DNA of 64,000 nt, from assembly GCF_018282115.1 (NCBI RefSeq), contig NZ_CP054306.1, positions 1,287,488 through 1,351,487 on the forward strand, written 5' to 3'. A program made the translations under genes and the position numbers. This document shows positions 1 to 8,138 of this stretch, piece by piece. Every line of letters starts with the position of its first letter. The stretch's first letter is position 1. The notes below the pieces were generated by a model. That model saw only the letters and a program-made list of their open reading frames with translations, was not told where the DNA came from and searched no databases. The DNA is from Synechocystis sp. PCC 7338. GTDB lineage: Bacteria; Cyanobacteriota; Cyanobacteriia; Cyanobacteriales; Microcystaceae.

Positions 1-1766
1 TCTAGCAAAATGATGGTATCAGCCTGCTCTATGACCGATGGACGATGGGAAACCACCAAACAAGTGGGGGTATAAACCGCAGAATGACGTTGGTGAATAT
101 TACTAAATAGACGTTGCCATAGTTTTTGTTCAGTTTCTAGATCCAGGGCGCTAGAAAGATCATCAAATACCATTAATTCCGGTTGACGAACGAGCATCCT
201 GGCCGCGGCGACCCGTTGTTTCTGGCCACCGGAAAGGCGAACCCCCCTAGTGCCCAATTGGGTATCAAGGCCCCTGGGCATCAGAGCCAAATCTTGCTCA
301 AAAACAGCGGTGGCGATCGCCTGGTTTAATTGCTCTGATGAAACATCATCGGCCAGTCCCAACAACAAATTTTCCCGCAGAGAAGTGCTGAATAATTGGG
401 GAATTTGGGGAGTGTAGGCGGCCCGGGGCGGAATTAAAAAAGTCGCTGGCTCTGCAATTTCCGAACCATTCCAAAGAATTCTGCCTGATTGTTTGGGCAG
501 TAAACCTAGTAGGGTACGAATTAACGTAGTCTTACCCGTGCCTACCCGTCCGGTAATTACCGTCAAACTGCCCCGTTGTAAGCTAAAGCTGATATCAGCA
601 ATGCCATTGTCACTGCTTGGATAATGGTAAACCAATCCTTCTACCCTTAGTTCTTGTAAAGGATCAGTTTTGACTGCGACTGAGAGGGGAGGTAAGGCCG
701 GTTGGGAGCCCAAAATGGGTTTGAGATAGAGAGGATGGGCATAGGTGAGGGGAAAGGAGGCGGGATTAACTGTGCTAGGAGAAGGGCATTCACCACCGTT
801 GATTAAAACTGCCATGCGCTCAAAGGAGACTTCACTTTGTTTCACAGAAGCAAGAAAACTCCCAAAAAATGCCAAAAAATCACTAACAAAAGCGAGATAA
901 TAGACAAATAGGGCAAAATCTCCCACAGTGAAGTTACCCTGGGGACCAAGACTTTGGGCCCCTAAAAGTAAAATTAGTCCGGTACCAATGCTGACAGTAT
1001 TTTCAAAGCCGGAATTGAGGATGGCATTAAAAACCTGGTCCCGCACCATTAAACGACGACGGCGATCGCCTCTTTTTCTTAATTCCTCCAACATTTCAGT
1101 TTCGGCCCTGGCCACCTTAATGGACTGCACAGCGGTAAACATTTCCCCTATGAATCCGGTCACCTGTTGGGTTCCATGGCGACTGGCCCGACGATACCGT
1201 TTCAGGCGATGCTCAGCTTGGTGGGCCAGGGCGGTGATTAGGCATAGGGGTACAAAAACCAATAAGGTCATTTCCCTGTTAACGCTCAACAGTAGGGCCA
1301 CGGAAACCACCGCAAACACCCCAGCGGCAAGGATTTCATTCGTGCCCACCACTGTGTCTTCAATTTGTAGAGCATCATCGCGAAAATAGCTCAGCATTTC
1401 CCCAGGGGAAACTTTCTGGCCGTCCACTGCTCCGCTGGCTAGTTCTGCCCCAGGGCGATGCAATAATCCCTGGAACAGGTTGTGGCGCACCAATCCACTC
1501 ATCAAAAAGCGGTGTTGGGTTTTTGTGATCCGCCCAGTAAAAATTGCCGCCATTCTGCCTAGTCCCACCGCTAAAAATAGGCCAATCCAGACCCAGGGAG
1601 ATTCCTTAATTTGGGTTTGGCTGGTTAAGGTGTCGAAAAACTGACGAATTAGCAGTCCCGGTACTATGGGTATTCCCAGAATAAATAGCCACAATATAGT
1701 ATCCAACCAATAAAGTTTCTGGGCATAGCGGATCATCTGCCAAAGCAGTTGATAGATAGGTGGCAT
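1..1766 (-). CDS. Half ABC transporter with exporter fold (TMD-NBD), C-terminus cut by window edge
   Basis: The reading frame starts at the ATG complementary to 1764-1766 and is still open at base 1, giving 588 residues. A transmembrane domain fills about residues 15-320 and a nucleotide-binding domain follows from about 375. The NBD has Walker A GRVGTGKTT (near 407), signature LSGGQ (near 510), Walker B LMVFDD (near 533) and a switch histidine in VSHR (near 572). The residue after the Walker B aspartate is Asp instead of the catalytic Glu, so this ATP site is probably weak or inactive. It is the last visible gene of a minus-strand cluster with a DUF1636 protein, a siderophore-binding lipoprotein and a second half transporter, which suggests a heterodimer with that second protein. 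The context points to siderophore or metal-complex transport; direction (export, or YbtPQ/IrtAB-like import) cannot be read from the sequence. Confidence 0.93.
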   Translation of the reverse strand, partial: MPPIYQLLWQMIRYAQKLYWLDTILWLFILGIPIVPGLLIRQFFDTLTSQTQIKESPWVWIGLFLAVGLGRMAAIFTGRITKTQHRFLMSGLVRHNLFQGLLHRPGAELASGAVDGQKVSPGEMLSYFRDDALQIEDTVVGTNEILAAGVFAVVSVALLLSVNREMTLLVFVPLCLITALAHQAEHRLKRYRRASRHGTQQVTGFIGEMFTAVQSIKVARAETEMLEELRKRGDRRRRLMVRDQVFNAILNSGFENTVSIGTGLILLLGAQSLGPQGNFTVGDFALFVYYLAFVSDFLAFFGSFLASVKQSEVSFERMAVLINGGECPSPSTVNPASFPLTYAHPLYLKPILGSQPALPPLSVAVKTDPLQELRVEGLVYHYPSSDNGIADISFSLQRGSLTVITGRVGTGKTTLIRTLLGLLPKQSGRILWNGSEIAEPATFLIPPRAAYTPQIPQLFSTSLRENLLLGLADDVSSEQLNQAIATAVFEQDLALMPRGLDTQLGTRGVRLSGGQKQRVAAARMLVRQPELMVFDDLSSALDLETEQKLWQRLFSNIHQRHSAVYTPTCLVVSHRPSVIEQADTIILL

Positions 1767-1827
1767 AGAAGCAAAAAAATTAAGACATAGGGGTTAAAAA
1801 GTGTGGGTAAAAGACTTGGGAATACAG

Positions 1828-2202
1828 CTAGGGTGCAGGGGGAATGCGGGCAACCCGGCAAGAACGCAATCCTTCGGGGAGTTTGTAGGCTGGAACCATG
1901 CCGTCTTCGCTGTCGAGGTAAAGTTCAGCGGCGCTGATTAAATCTTTACCGCTATTGATTGGATCTAAATCCCCGAAAAGGTAGGTGGGTTTATGGGTGC
2001 CCACATAGGCGATCGCACAGGGTCTGTCACAAATACATAAACAGGAAGTGGTCTCAATTTTTAGTTCATCTTTGCGTACCCATGTTTGATGTAATTCTTG
2101 AAGCTTATTTAGCAAACAAATACCGTCTGTTGGGGAATTAGAATGGTCATTTTCTGCCTTAGCACCACAAGCCTTACAAACCACTAAAATATGCTTTGCC
2201 AT
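1828..2202 (-). CDS. DUF1636 Cys-rich protein, putative metal or Fe-S binding
   Basis: Predicted 124 residues. I chose the start at MAKHILVVCKACG because a frame extended to 2277 would overlap the upstream lipoprotein gene, while this start leaves a 4-nt gap. A CxxC pair lies near residues 9-12, and a second cluster, TTSCLCICDRPCAIAY, lies mid-protein. This is the layout of DUF1636, a small thioredoxin-fold ferredoxin-like family often found beside siderophore or cobalamin transport genes. It is probably cotranscribed with the binding lipoprotein and both half ABC transporters, so a cytoplasmic role in handling the metal or reducing the ferric complex is an inference. No catalytic activity can be assigned from sequence. 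Confidence 0.88.
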   Translation of the reverse strand: MAKHILVVCKACGAKAENDHSNSPTDGICLLNKLQELHQTWVRKDELKIETTSCLCICDRPCAIAYVGTHKPTYLFGDLDPINSGKDLISAAELYLDSEDGMVPAYKLPEGLRSCRVARIPPAP

Positions 2203-2206
2203 GGGG

Positions 2207-3211
2207 TTAATTTTCTCTAAGAAGGTATTTATATAGGTCGTCGAGGATGGCGTTGGCGGCGATTGGTCCACTGCCAATCCAATAGCTTGGTACTTCGTAC
2301 ACTTTGCCTGCCTTTACGGCCCTGAGTTGACCCCAGAGGGGATCTTGCTGTAGTTGTTGCAGTCGTTTTTTTGCTTCCTCATTGCCCTGGGGGGTGTTTT
2401 CCCCCGTCCAAAGAAAAATCACATCTCCGTCAGCTTGCTCCAATACTTCACGGCTAATCCTGGTTTGGATAGGATTACCAAATTTTTGTTGGGCTTCCAC
2501 CGCACTAATATTCTGGGAAGGGGGACGAGCTAAACCCGCATCCTGCAGCACTGTACCGGCAAATGAGTCCTTCAGGTATAAGTTAATGCCATCGGGATAG
2601 AGGCGAATGACGGAAACTTGCAGATTATCAAGGCGATCGCCCATTTGAGTGCGAAAATCCGTCGAGCGAGCTTGATAGGCGGCCAAGGCTGACTGGGTCG
2701 CAGCCTGCCGGTGGAGAGCATTGCCCACGGAAGCAAAAACCTCTTTCCACTGTCCACTATGTTCAAAAGGAAACAGCACCGTCGGCGCAATCTGGCTAAG
2801 TTGGGGGTAAATACTTTGGTGGGAATCTAGCCCCACAATCAAGTCGGGATTTGTTCCCAAAATTGCTTCTAAATTGGGTTGTTCCCCCTTGCCAATATTT
2901 TGAATATTTCGGGCATTGGTCATTAGGGCTAGCAGTTGGGCCTGAAAATTGCTGGGCACCGTGGCGATCGGCTCCAGGCCAAGGGCGATCGCATATTCAA
3001 AGGCGGCCCCATCTAAAGTAACGAGACGCTTAATTTCCGTGGGTACACAACTATGTCCCTCCCCTTGGCTTGCCACGGAACAATCTGCTTCTTTTTGTTC
3101 TGTTCCCCCTGGGGGTTGACCTTGGCAGGCCATTACTAGGGCCACCATGAATAAAGCCATGGCCAGGTAAATTAGTCGGTGTCGTAATTGTTGCAATGTT
3201 TGTGAAGTCAA
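2207..3211 (-). CDS. Fe-siderophore/cobalamin-type periplasmic binding lipoprotein (FecB-like)
   Basis: 334 residues, cluster A-III substrate-binding protein (PF01497 type). The N-terminus has a hydrophobic signal ending in the lipobox LVMAC (Cys29), so it is probably lipid-anchored. The body has the usual two-lobe signs: IKRLVTLDGAAFEYAIALG early, the hinge-side stretch NLEAILGTNPDLIVG, and the late VKAGKVYEVP. The start codon is TTG, preceded by GAGG about 8 nt upstream; the preceding ABC gene stops 15 nt away, so the two are surely cotranscribed. It lies between two exporter-fold ABC half transporters instead of beside a FecCD-type permease, which is unusual. The ligand is probably a ferric siderophore, by family and neighbourhood. 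Confidence 0.94.
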   Translation of the reverse strand: MTSQTLQQLRHRLIYLAMALFMVALVMACQGQPPGGTEQKEADCSVASQGEGHSCVPTEIKRLVTLDGAAFEYAIALGLEPIATVPSNFQAQLLALMTNARNIQNIGKGEQPNLEAILGTNPDLIVGLDSHQSIYPQLSQIAPTVLFPFEHSGQWKEVFASVGNALHRQAATQSALAAYQARSTDFRTQMGDRLDNLQVSVIRLYPDGINLYLKDSFAGTVLQDAGLARPPSQNISAVEAQQKFGNPIQTRISREVLEQADGDVIFLWTGENTPQGNEEAKKRLQQLQQDPLWGQLRAVKAGKVYEVPSYWIGSGPIAANAILDDLYKYLLREN

Positions 3212-3226
3212 TCCTGTCGCCTCATT

Positions 3227-5026
3227 TCAGCTAAATTTGAGCAATTGCCTAAAATGGGACTGGGGATTAGCCAACAAAGATAGGCGATCGCCGTATTCCA
3301 GCACTTTGCCCCGGTCTAGAATCAGAATTTGATCGGCTCGTTCCACCATCCTCAGGCGATGGGCAATGATGATTCCGGTCCGATGTTCTAGTAATCGATT
3401 GATAGCCCCTTCAATTAACTGTTCTGTCAAAGGATCAAGCCGAGAAGAAGCTTCATCCAGGATAACTAGACCAGGATCTTTGAGAAATACCCGTGCGAAG
3501 GCTAGCAATTGGGCTTGCCCCGCCGATAATCCTCCCCCATCCGTGCCTAGTTCCGTATCCAAACCGGAGGGTAATGTTGCCAACCAAGGCTCCAGTCCTA
3601 GATCCCTCAGGGTTTGCAAAATCAATCGATCTGGAATGTGGGGATTAAAAAATGTCAGATTATTGCGTATGGAAGTTTGGAACAGTTGCACGTCTTGGGT
3701 GACAAAACCGACTCGCTGATGTAAATCCCGCTGAGATATCTCCCCAAGGTTGATACCGCCAAGCTGAATTTGCCCCCGTTGAATGGCATAAAAATTCAAC
3801 AAGAGTCGAGCGAATGTACTTTTGCCACTGCCGGTGTGCCCCAGCAAGCCAAGTACCTTGCCGGCGGGTAGATGCCAGGTTAAATCCTGGAGGACGTAAT
3901 CAGCATCTTCATGGTGATGATGCCGGCTGTGGTCAGATGATTCATCTCCTCCATCCGTTGGCTTCAAACCCGCTGTGGTTGGATAACTAAACCAGACATT
4001 TTTGCCCTCGACGGAAAGTGGCCCCAATGGCAAAGCCTGGGATGTATCCAACCGGGGTGAAGGAGACTGGCGGATTAGGTCTTGAATGCGGTAAAGACTG
4101 GCAACGGCCTGTTGAAACTGTTCTAGTTCTTCCCGAATCCGTTCAATGGGGTCTTGAAGCAGGCTGGCATAGTAAAATAGAAGATAGACTGTACCAATGG
4201 TAATGCCCTGAAAATTCCACAGGTAAGCCCCCAAGGCCAGGGCGATGGCATTGCCCATTGTGAATAGACCAACGGTACTGCCCCACAGTAGGGTGCTCTG
4301 CAGCCGTGCTTGATGGAAAGCCCTCAGCCAGTTTCTCATCAATCTATAAAAGCGATTCATGACATAGTCCACCGCTCCATTGCTCCGGATATCTTCCAAA
4401 CCGGCTAAATATTCGGTGATAAAACCGTAGAAATCAGCACTAATGCCCCGGTAAATTTGCCATGGCCCCACCGCTAAGGATTGCAACCGGCCGAGGATGC
4501 CCAGGGCCAGTAGGGCAAAAAGACTCAAACCTAACCCCGCCTGCCATTGCTCGAACCACAACACGGCCAGAACTCCCACCACCAGCAACCCATTGCCCAA
4601 CACTTGCAGTACAAATTGAGAAAAAAAGCGGGCTAAGGCATCTACATCTCCATCAATGCGTTCCACCAGTTCGCCGGGACTGTGACTTTTGTGAAAAGTT
4701 AGATCAAGGTTGAGGGTATGGCGGGCTAGGTTCAAGCGGAGATTATTGGTGGCAGTCCAGGCAACGGTTTCGCTGAAATAGGTGGCGATGATTTCCAACC
4801 CTTGACGCACAACGGCGATCGCCATAAAGCCCACGGCTAGCCACACCAGTATGATTTGGGGGCCTCCCGCCATGGCTGTGTCAATGAAATAGCGCAAAAT
4901 CTGGGGATTAAGCACCTGTAGGACAATGCTCCCCACCAAGGCGATCGCCAAAGCCGCCACCTGCCCCCACTGGGGACTTAGATAGGTCATTAAAACTTGT
5001 CGATTAGACTGGGGCGAAAGGAGCAT
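3227..5026 (-). CDS. Half ABC transporter with exporter fold and His-rich linker
   Basis: 599 residues. Six predicted membrane segments lie in about residues 15-290 and the NBD covers about 340-599. Walker A is GHTGSGKST (396-404), the signature is the degenerate LSAGQ (500-504), Walker B with catalytic Glu is VILDE (521-525), and the switch His is in IIAHR (about 556). An insertion at the start of the NBD holds four consecutive His with acidic neighbours (about 364-376), a possible metal-binding or sensing loop. A degenerate signature here and a missing catalytic Glu in the other half transporter (1-1766) fit one degenerate composite ATP site, as in known heterodimeric exporters. It is the first gene of the cluster and lies just behind a Fur-box match. 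The substrate is inferred to be siderophore-related. Confidence 0.94.
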   Translation of the reverse strand: MLLSPQSNRQVLMTYLSPQWGQVAALAIALVGSIVLQVLNPQILRYFIDTAMAGGPQIILVWLAVGFMAIAVVRQGLEIIATYFSETVAWTATNNLRLNLARHTLNLDLTFHKSHSPGELVERIDGDVDALARFFSQFVLQVLGNGLLVVGVLAVLWFEQWQAGLGLSLFALLALGILGRLQSLAVGPWQIYRGISADFYGFITEYLAGLEDIRSNGAVDYVMNRFYRLMRNWLRAFHQARLQSTLLWGSTVGLFTMGNAIALALGAYLWNFQGITIGTVYLLFYYASLLQDPIERIREELEQFQQAVASLYRIQDLIRQSPSPRLDTSQALPLGPLSVEGKNVWFSYPTTAGLKPTDGGDESSDHSRHHHHEDADYVLQDLTWHLPAGKVLGLLGHTGSGKSTFARLLLNFYAIQRGQIQLGGINLGEISQRDLHQRVGFVTQDVQLFQTSIRNNLTFFNPHIPDRLILQTLRDLGLEPWLATLPSGLDTELGTDGGGLSAGQAQLLAFARVFLKDPGLVILDEASSRLDPLTEQLIEGAINRLLEHRTGIIIAHRLRMVERADQILILDRGKVLEYGDRLSLLANPQSHFRQLLKFS

Positions 5027-5057
5027 AAATCAAAACAGAGCGAGCCCCTAAAACAGG

Positions 5058-5076
5058 GATAATAATAATCAGTTTC
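5058..5076 (-). promoter_or_regulatory. Putative Fur box upstream of the ABC/binding-protein cluster
   Basis: The plus-strand 19-mer GATAATAATAATCAGTTTC matches the classical Fur consensus GATAATGATAATCATTATC at 16 of 19 positions by eye. It lies about 30 bp upstream of the first gene of the minus-strand cluster, where a bound repressor would block transcription. This predicts induction of the cluster under iron limitation. Confidence 0.6.
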
Positions 5077-5131
5077 TTGACCGTAAAATTGCGGATAGAC
5101 TTTTCCTAAACTTAAAAAATTAGGAGAAACC

Positions 5132-6175
5132 TTACTCTTGATATTGATCATCCTTCCATACCCCCTCTAGGCGGATACCATCAGCAAAATAATAAACACC
5201 CTGGCCATTTTTTTTGCCCTGTTCAAAAATCCCTTCAAACGTGTCACCATTGGCATAGTCACAGGTGGCCATACCTTGGAGTTGGTTATTGCTAAATTGC
5301 CCCTGACAATGATCGCCATTGGCAAAAATAAATGCGCCTTCCCCTGCAAACTTGCCAGCAATAAATTGACCTTGGTAACGATTACCATTGGCAAAGGTAT
5401 AGATGCCTTCCCCCGTTGGTTGTCCGTCTTGAATTTGCCCTTGATAGCTAGCCCCATCTGCAAAATTATATTGTCCCTGTCCAAAGGGTAGCCCCTGTTT
5501 AAATTGCCCCTGGAAGCGGTTGCCATTGGCAAAAGTACGGGTGCCTTGCCCAGAAAATTCCCCGTTCCGAAATTCCCCTTCATACTGTCCTCCAGCGGCA
5601 AAACGGAAAACCCCTTCACCATTGGGCTGGCCATTCTTTAACGTGCCTTCATATTGATCGCCATTGTCATACTCGCACTTGCCTGGCCCGTCCAATTCTC
5701 CTTGAACAACAGTGCCGGAACACCGATCGCCATTGGCATAGATAAACGTACCTTTGCCCATGGGTTGACCATCCACAAATTCCCCCTCATAACGCAGACC
5801 CGCCGCTGTGGTATAAACCCCTTGGCCATGGGGTTGACCATCAACAAATTCTCCTTCGTAACGGTCTTGACTAGGATAAACTCTTACCCCTTTGCTACCT
5901 ATTTGATCATCTTCAAAAACCCCTTCAAAATAGCCCCCATCAGCAAAAATATATTTTCCTTGACCTTTTTTTTCCCCCTCAACAAATTGACCTTCATAGC
6001 GATCGCCATTGGTAAATTGGCAGGTTGCCTGGCCATTGAGGGTGCCATTGCTGATCTGTCCTTCACACTTGGAGCCATCCGGCAGAGTTAAATTACCTGC
6101 CAGGGACTGATAACCTAAGGAGCTTAAGCCAAGAATACCGCCGGTTACTAAGATAATTTGAGCAAATTTAAACAT
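5132..6175 (-). CDS. Exported MORN-repeat protein
   Basis: 347 residues. After an N-terminal hydrophobic signal of about 25 residues the whole protein consists of 13 full 23-residue repeats plus a partial one. The repeats follow the pattern (D/N)-x-(Y/F/C)-(E/Q/S)-G-x-(F/I/V) ... G-(Q/E)-G ... F-A-(N/D)-G, the MORN motif. Sixth and twelfth repeats carry Cys in place of the aromatic (DRCSG, DHCQG). PCC 6803 has a similar exported MORN protein reported as salt-induced (from memory). MORN arrays usually mediate protein or membrane contact; no enzyme domain is present. It sits between the ABC cluster and tonB, each with its own intergenic gap, so a role in iron uptake is possible but not shown. 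Confidence 0.9.
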   Translation of the reverse strand: MFKFAQIILVTGGILGLSSLGYQSLAGNLTLPDGSKCEGQISNGTLNGQATCQFTNGDRYEGQFVEGEKKGQGKYIFADGGYFEGVFEDDQIGSKGVRVYPSQDRYEGEFVDGQPHGQGVYTTAAGLRYEGEFVDGQPMGKGTFIYANGDRCSGTVVQGELDGPGKCEYDNGDQYEGTLKNGQPNGEGVFRFAAGGQYEGEFRNGEFSGQGTRTFANGNRFQGQFKQGLPFGQGQYNFADGASYQGQIQDGQPTGEGIYTFANGNRYQGQFIAGKFAGEGAFIFANGDHCQGQFSNNQLQGMATCDYANGDTFEGIFEQGKKNGQGVYYFADGIRLEGVWKDDQYQE

Positions 6176-6245
6176 TATTCAGAAATGAAGAATTTTGAAC
6201 TTTTAAATAAACTTCACAGCCAAGGTTTACCTAATTGAGTTGAAG

Positions 6246-7808
6246 TTAAGAATCGGATAACTGCTCTAGGCTGGGCTCCAATTTCTCTATCTCCACTGTG
6301 GGCTCGGTCTTCGGTGCGCTGGAGGGAGCTGGTTCTGGACTCGGAGGAGGGGAAACTTTTACGGCCGGCGCAGGGCTAGGGCCAGATTCTACGGAGAATT
6401 GTCTTAGTCGTTCTTCCCGTTCTTTTTCCAATTGCCGTTGGCGGGCTTGACGCTCCTCTTCCAACTGTCTTTGGCGAGCTTGATTTGCCTTCTCTTCTTC
6501 AGCTCGGCGGGCAGCTTGACGCAATTCTTCCTGCTGTTGCCGGCGCTCCCGGGCCTGACGATCAAAATCTGAACCAGCAACGGTGAAATGAATCACCACA
6601 GGGACTGATTTGGACTGACCACTGACCGGGGCCGTAAACTGCATTTTCCTGGCGGCCAATAAAGCCTGACGGTTGACTTCACTGTTGCCGTGGGCGTTGG
6701 TGATGGTTACGCTGGTAACACTGCCACTATCATTGACCGAAACTAATACTGTAGCGCTACCTTCTTCCCCCTGGAGAATGGAGGGATAGCTGGGTTTACA
6801 TTGGCTAACGCACTTCAATGGTTCCGGCTTGGCGGGGGCACTGGGGCTCGGTTTCGGTTTGGGGGGAGCACTGCTAGTAACAGGATTGGCCGCAATGGGG
6901 CCGACGTTTGCCCCTGAATTGCCACCACCGGGCCGTTCTGCTCTGGGTTGACTGGAGCCCAGGGTTGGAGCAGAGCCACCGCCACCATTGGTAATGGGCT
7001 TAGTAGCTGTACCCGGTTTGATCGGTGCCCCACCCTGGCTAACTGCATTGGCATTGGCGATCGCCGTGAATGAGTCTTGATTAGCTGATGGCTTTCCTTG
7101 GGATGGGGGGGCGGCATTGGTCTGACCAAACGAAGGTTGTTGGGCGGAGGAATTGGCCAAACTTTTGGGCGTAGCTGAGCGAATTGCGGGGGCAACAGCC
7201 GGAGCTTGCTCAGGAATGGGGGCAAACTCTGGAGTATCGACGGAAGAAAAGGGCAGACGAAAGGCACTCTGGGCCGGCTTAGTTAAAGAAACCGGGCTTT
7301 CCGTCACCGGATTGAGGAGAGGATTAACCTTCGGAGTGGAGGGGGTAATGGCTTGTTCCACCGGGGGCAAAACCGTATTGGGCACTGGGGTGGTGGGGGC
7401 TGGGGACAATGGATTGGGCAAGGAAATTGGATTTTCTACCACCGGACTGGGCGGGGAATTGACTGGTGGGACGGGGGGAATAATGGGGGGCGGTAAAACG
7501 GCTTTAGTTACCAGAGTGGAGGGAGTGGCAGGCGGCGGTGGGGAAACATCAGACCGAGGTTCGGCTTTTTTCTGCTCAGTTTTCTGCTCCTTTGGGGTTG
7601 GTGGTGTCACTTCTGGATTCGGGGAAGGATCCACCACAATGAATTCAATGGGCTCTATGACAGGGGTATCGGTGTCCAGGGGAAATCTCCAGAACGCCCC
7701 GATCGCCCCGTGGATTAACAAAGAACAGGCCGCCCCCGCCAGGATGATCTTTTGGCTGTTTTGGTACTGCTGGGATCTTTGAGTCAGGCAGAAAGTAGAG
7801 ATTGACAT
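6246..7808 (-). CDS. tonB: TonB-family energy transducer with long C-terminal extension
   Basis: 520 residues. An N-terminal membrane anchor (about 22-42) is followed by a Pro-rich periplasmic spacer (about 50-170), a low-complexity Gln/Ser/Ala/Gly stretch, and a TonB C-terminal fold (about 330-405) recognisable from CKPSYPSILQGEEGSATV and the end VPVVIHFTV. Unlike classical TonB, which ends at this fold, about 115 residues follow: a strongly charged RQ/EE/ER coiled coil (about 415-470), then a second Pro-rich tail. The gene diverges from exbB-exbD-receptor, and three TonB-dependent receptors lie nearby, so it very likely energises siderophore uptake across the outer membrane. A perfect-consensus promoter pair lies upstream. 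Confidence 0.9.
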   Translation of the reverse strand: MSISTFCLTQRSQQYQNSQKIILAGAACSLLIHGAIGAFWRFPLDTDTPVIEPIEFIVVDPSPNPEVTPPTPKEQKTEQKKAEPRSDVSPPPPATPSTLVTKAVLPPPIIPPVPPVNSPPSPVVENPISLPNPLSPAPTTPVPNTVLPPVEQAITPSTPKVNPLLNPVTESPVSLTKPAQSAFRLPFSSVDTPEFAPIPEQAPAVAPAIRSATPKSLANSSAQQPSFGQTNAAPPSQGKPSANQDSFTAIANANAVSQGGAPIKPGTATKPITNGGGGSAPTLGSSQPRAERPGGGNSGANVGPIAANPVTSSAPPKPKPSPSAPAKPEPLKCVSQCKPSYPSILQGEEGSATVLVSVNDSGSVTSVTITNAHGNSEVNRQALLAARKMQFTAPVSGQSKSVPVVIHFTVAGSDFDRQARERRQQQEELRQAARRAEEEKANQARQRQLEEERQARQRQLEKEREERLRQFSVESGPSPAPAVKVSPPPSPEPAPSSAPKTEPTVEIEKLEPSLEQLSDS

Positions 7809-7898
7809 GGAATTGTTGCATTAAAAGGCAGTTATGGTGGCCCCTAGCCCGGATTAACCGCATTTATTATGTGAAATATTACTATTAGCAGTTACAGC

Positions 7899-7925
7899 AT
7901 TATAGACGCTTAGTTGCGATGTCAA
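7899..7925 (-). promoter_or_regulatory. Putative sigma70-type promoter for tonB
   Basis: On the minus strand a perfect TTGACA (complement of 7920-7925) and a perfect TATAAT (complement of 7899-7904) are separated by 15 bp, which is shorter than the optimal 17. An imperfect Fur-like stretch (about 12 of 19 matches) overlaps the region just downstream, toward tonB. The whole 330-bp tonB/exbB intergenic region (7809-8138) contains no gene. Confidence 0.45.
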
Positions 7926-8045
7926 ACACCGTCACCCACCCTCTTATTCCAAGATTTTTTTGCTAAAGCTCTGATTTTAGGCTCTTAATGCCTGGAAATC
8001 TGCTTTACACTTAAGCAAAGCTTATTGTCTATCTAGTTAATTTAT

Positions 8046-8060
8046 TGAAAATAATTATCA
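8046..8060 (+). promoter_or_regulatory. Putative Fur box upstream of exbB
   Basis: TGAAAATAATTATCA matches the 7-1-7 Fur consensus TGATAATNATTATCA at every defined position but one. It lies about 80 bp upstream of exbB in the divergent tonB/exbB intergenic region and could control both directions. Confidence 0.6.
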
Positions 8061-8138
8061 ATTGCTGTCCTGACTATGCATGGGGGTTAATTAAGAATTA
8101 CTCTTAACTATGTTGAGTAAACCTAAGAGGTTATTGCT

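Noticed and set aside
7153-7782. Long plus-strand frame opposite tonB (209 codons)
   Set aside because: It is the antisense shadow of the Pro/Ser-rich TonB spacer, with Gly/Val-rich low complexity and no ribosome site.
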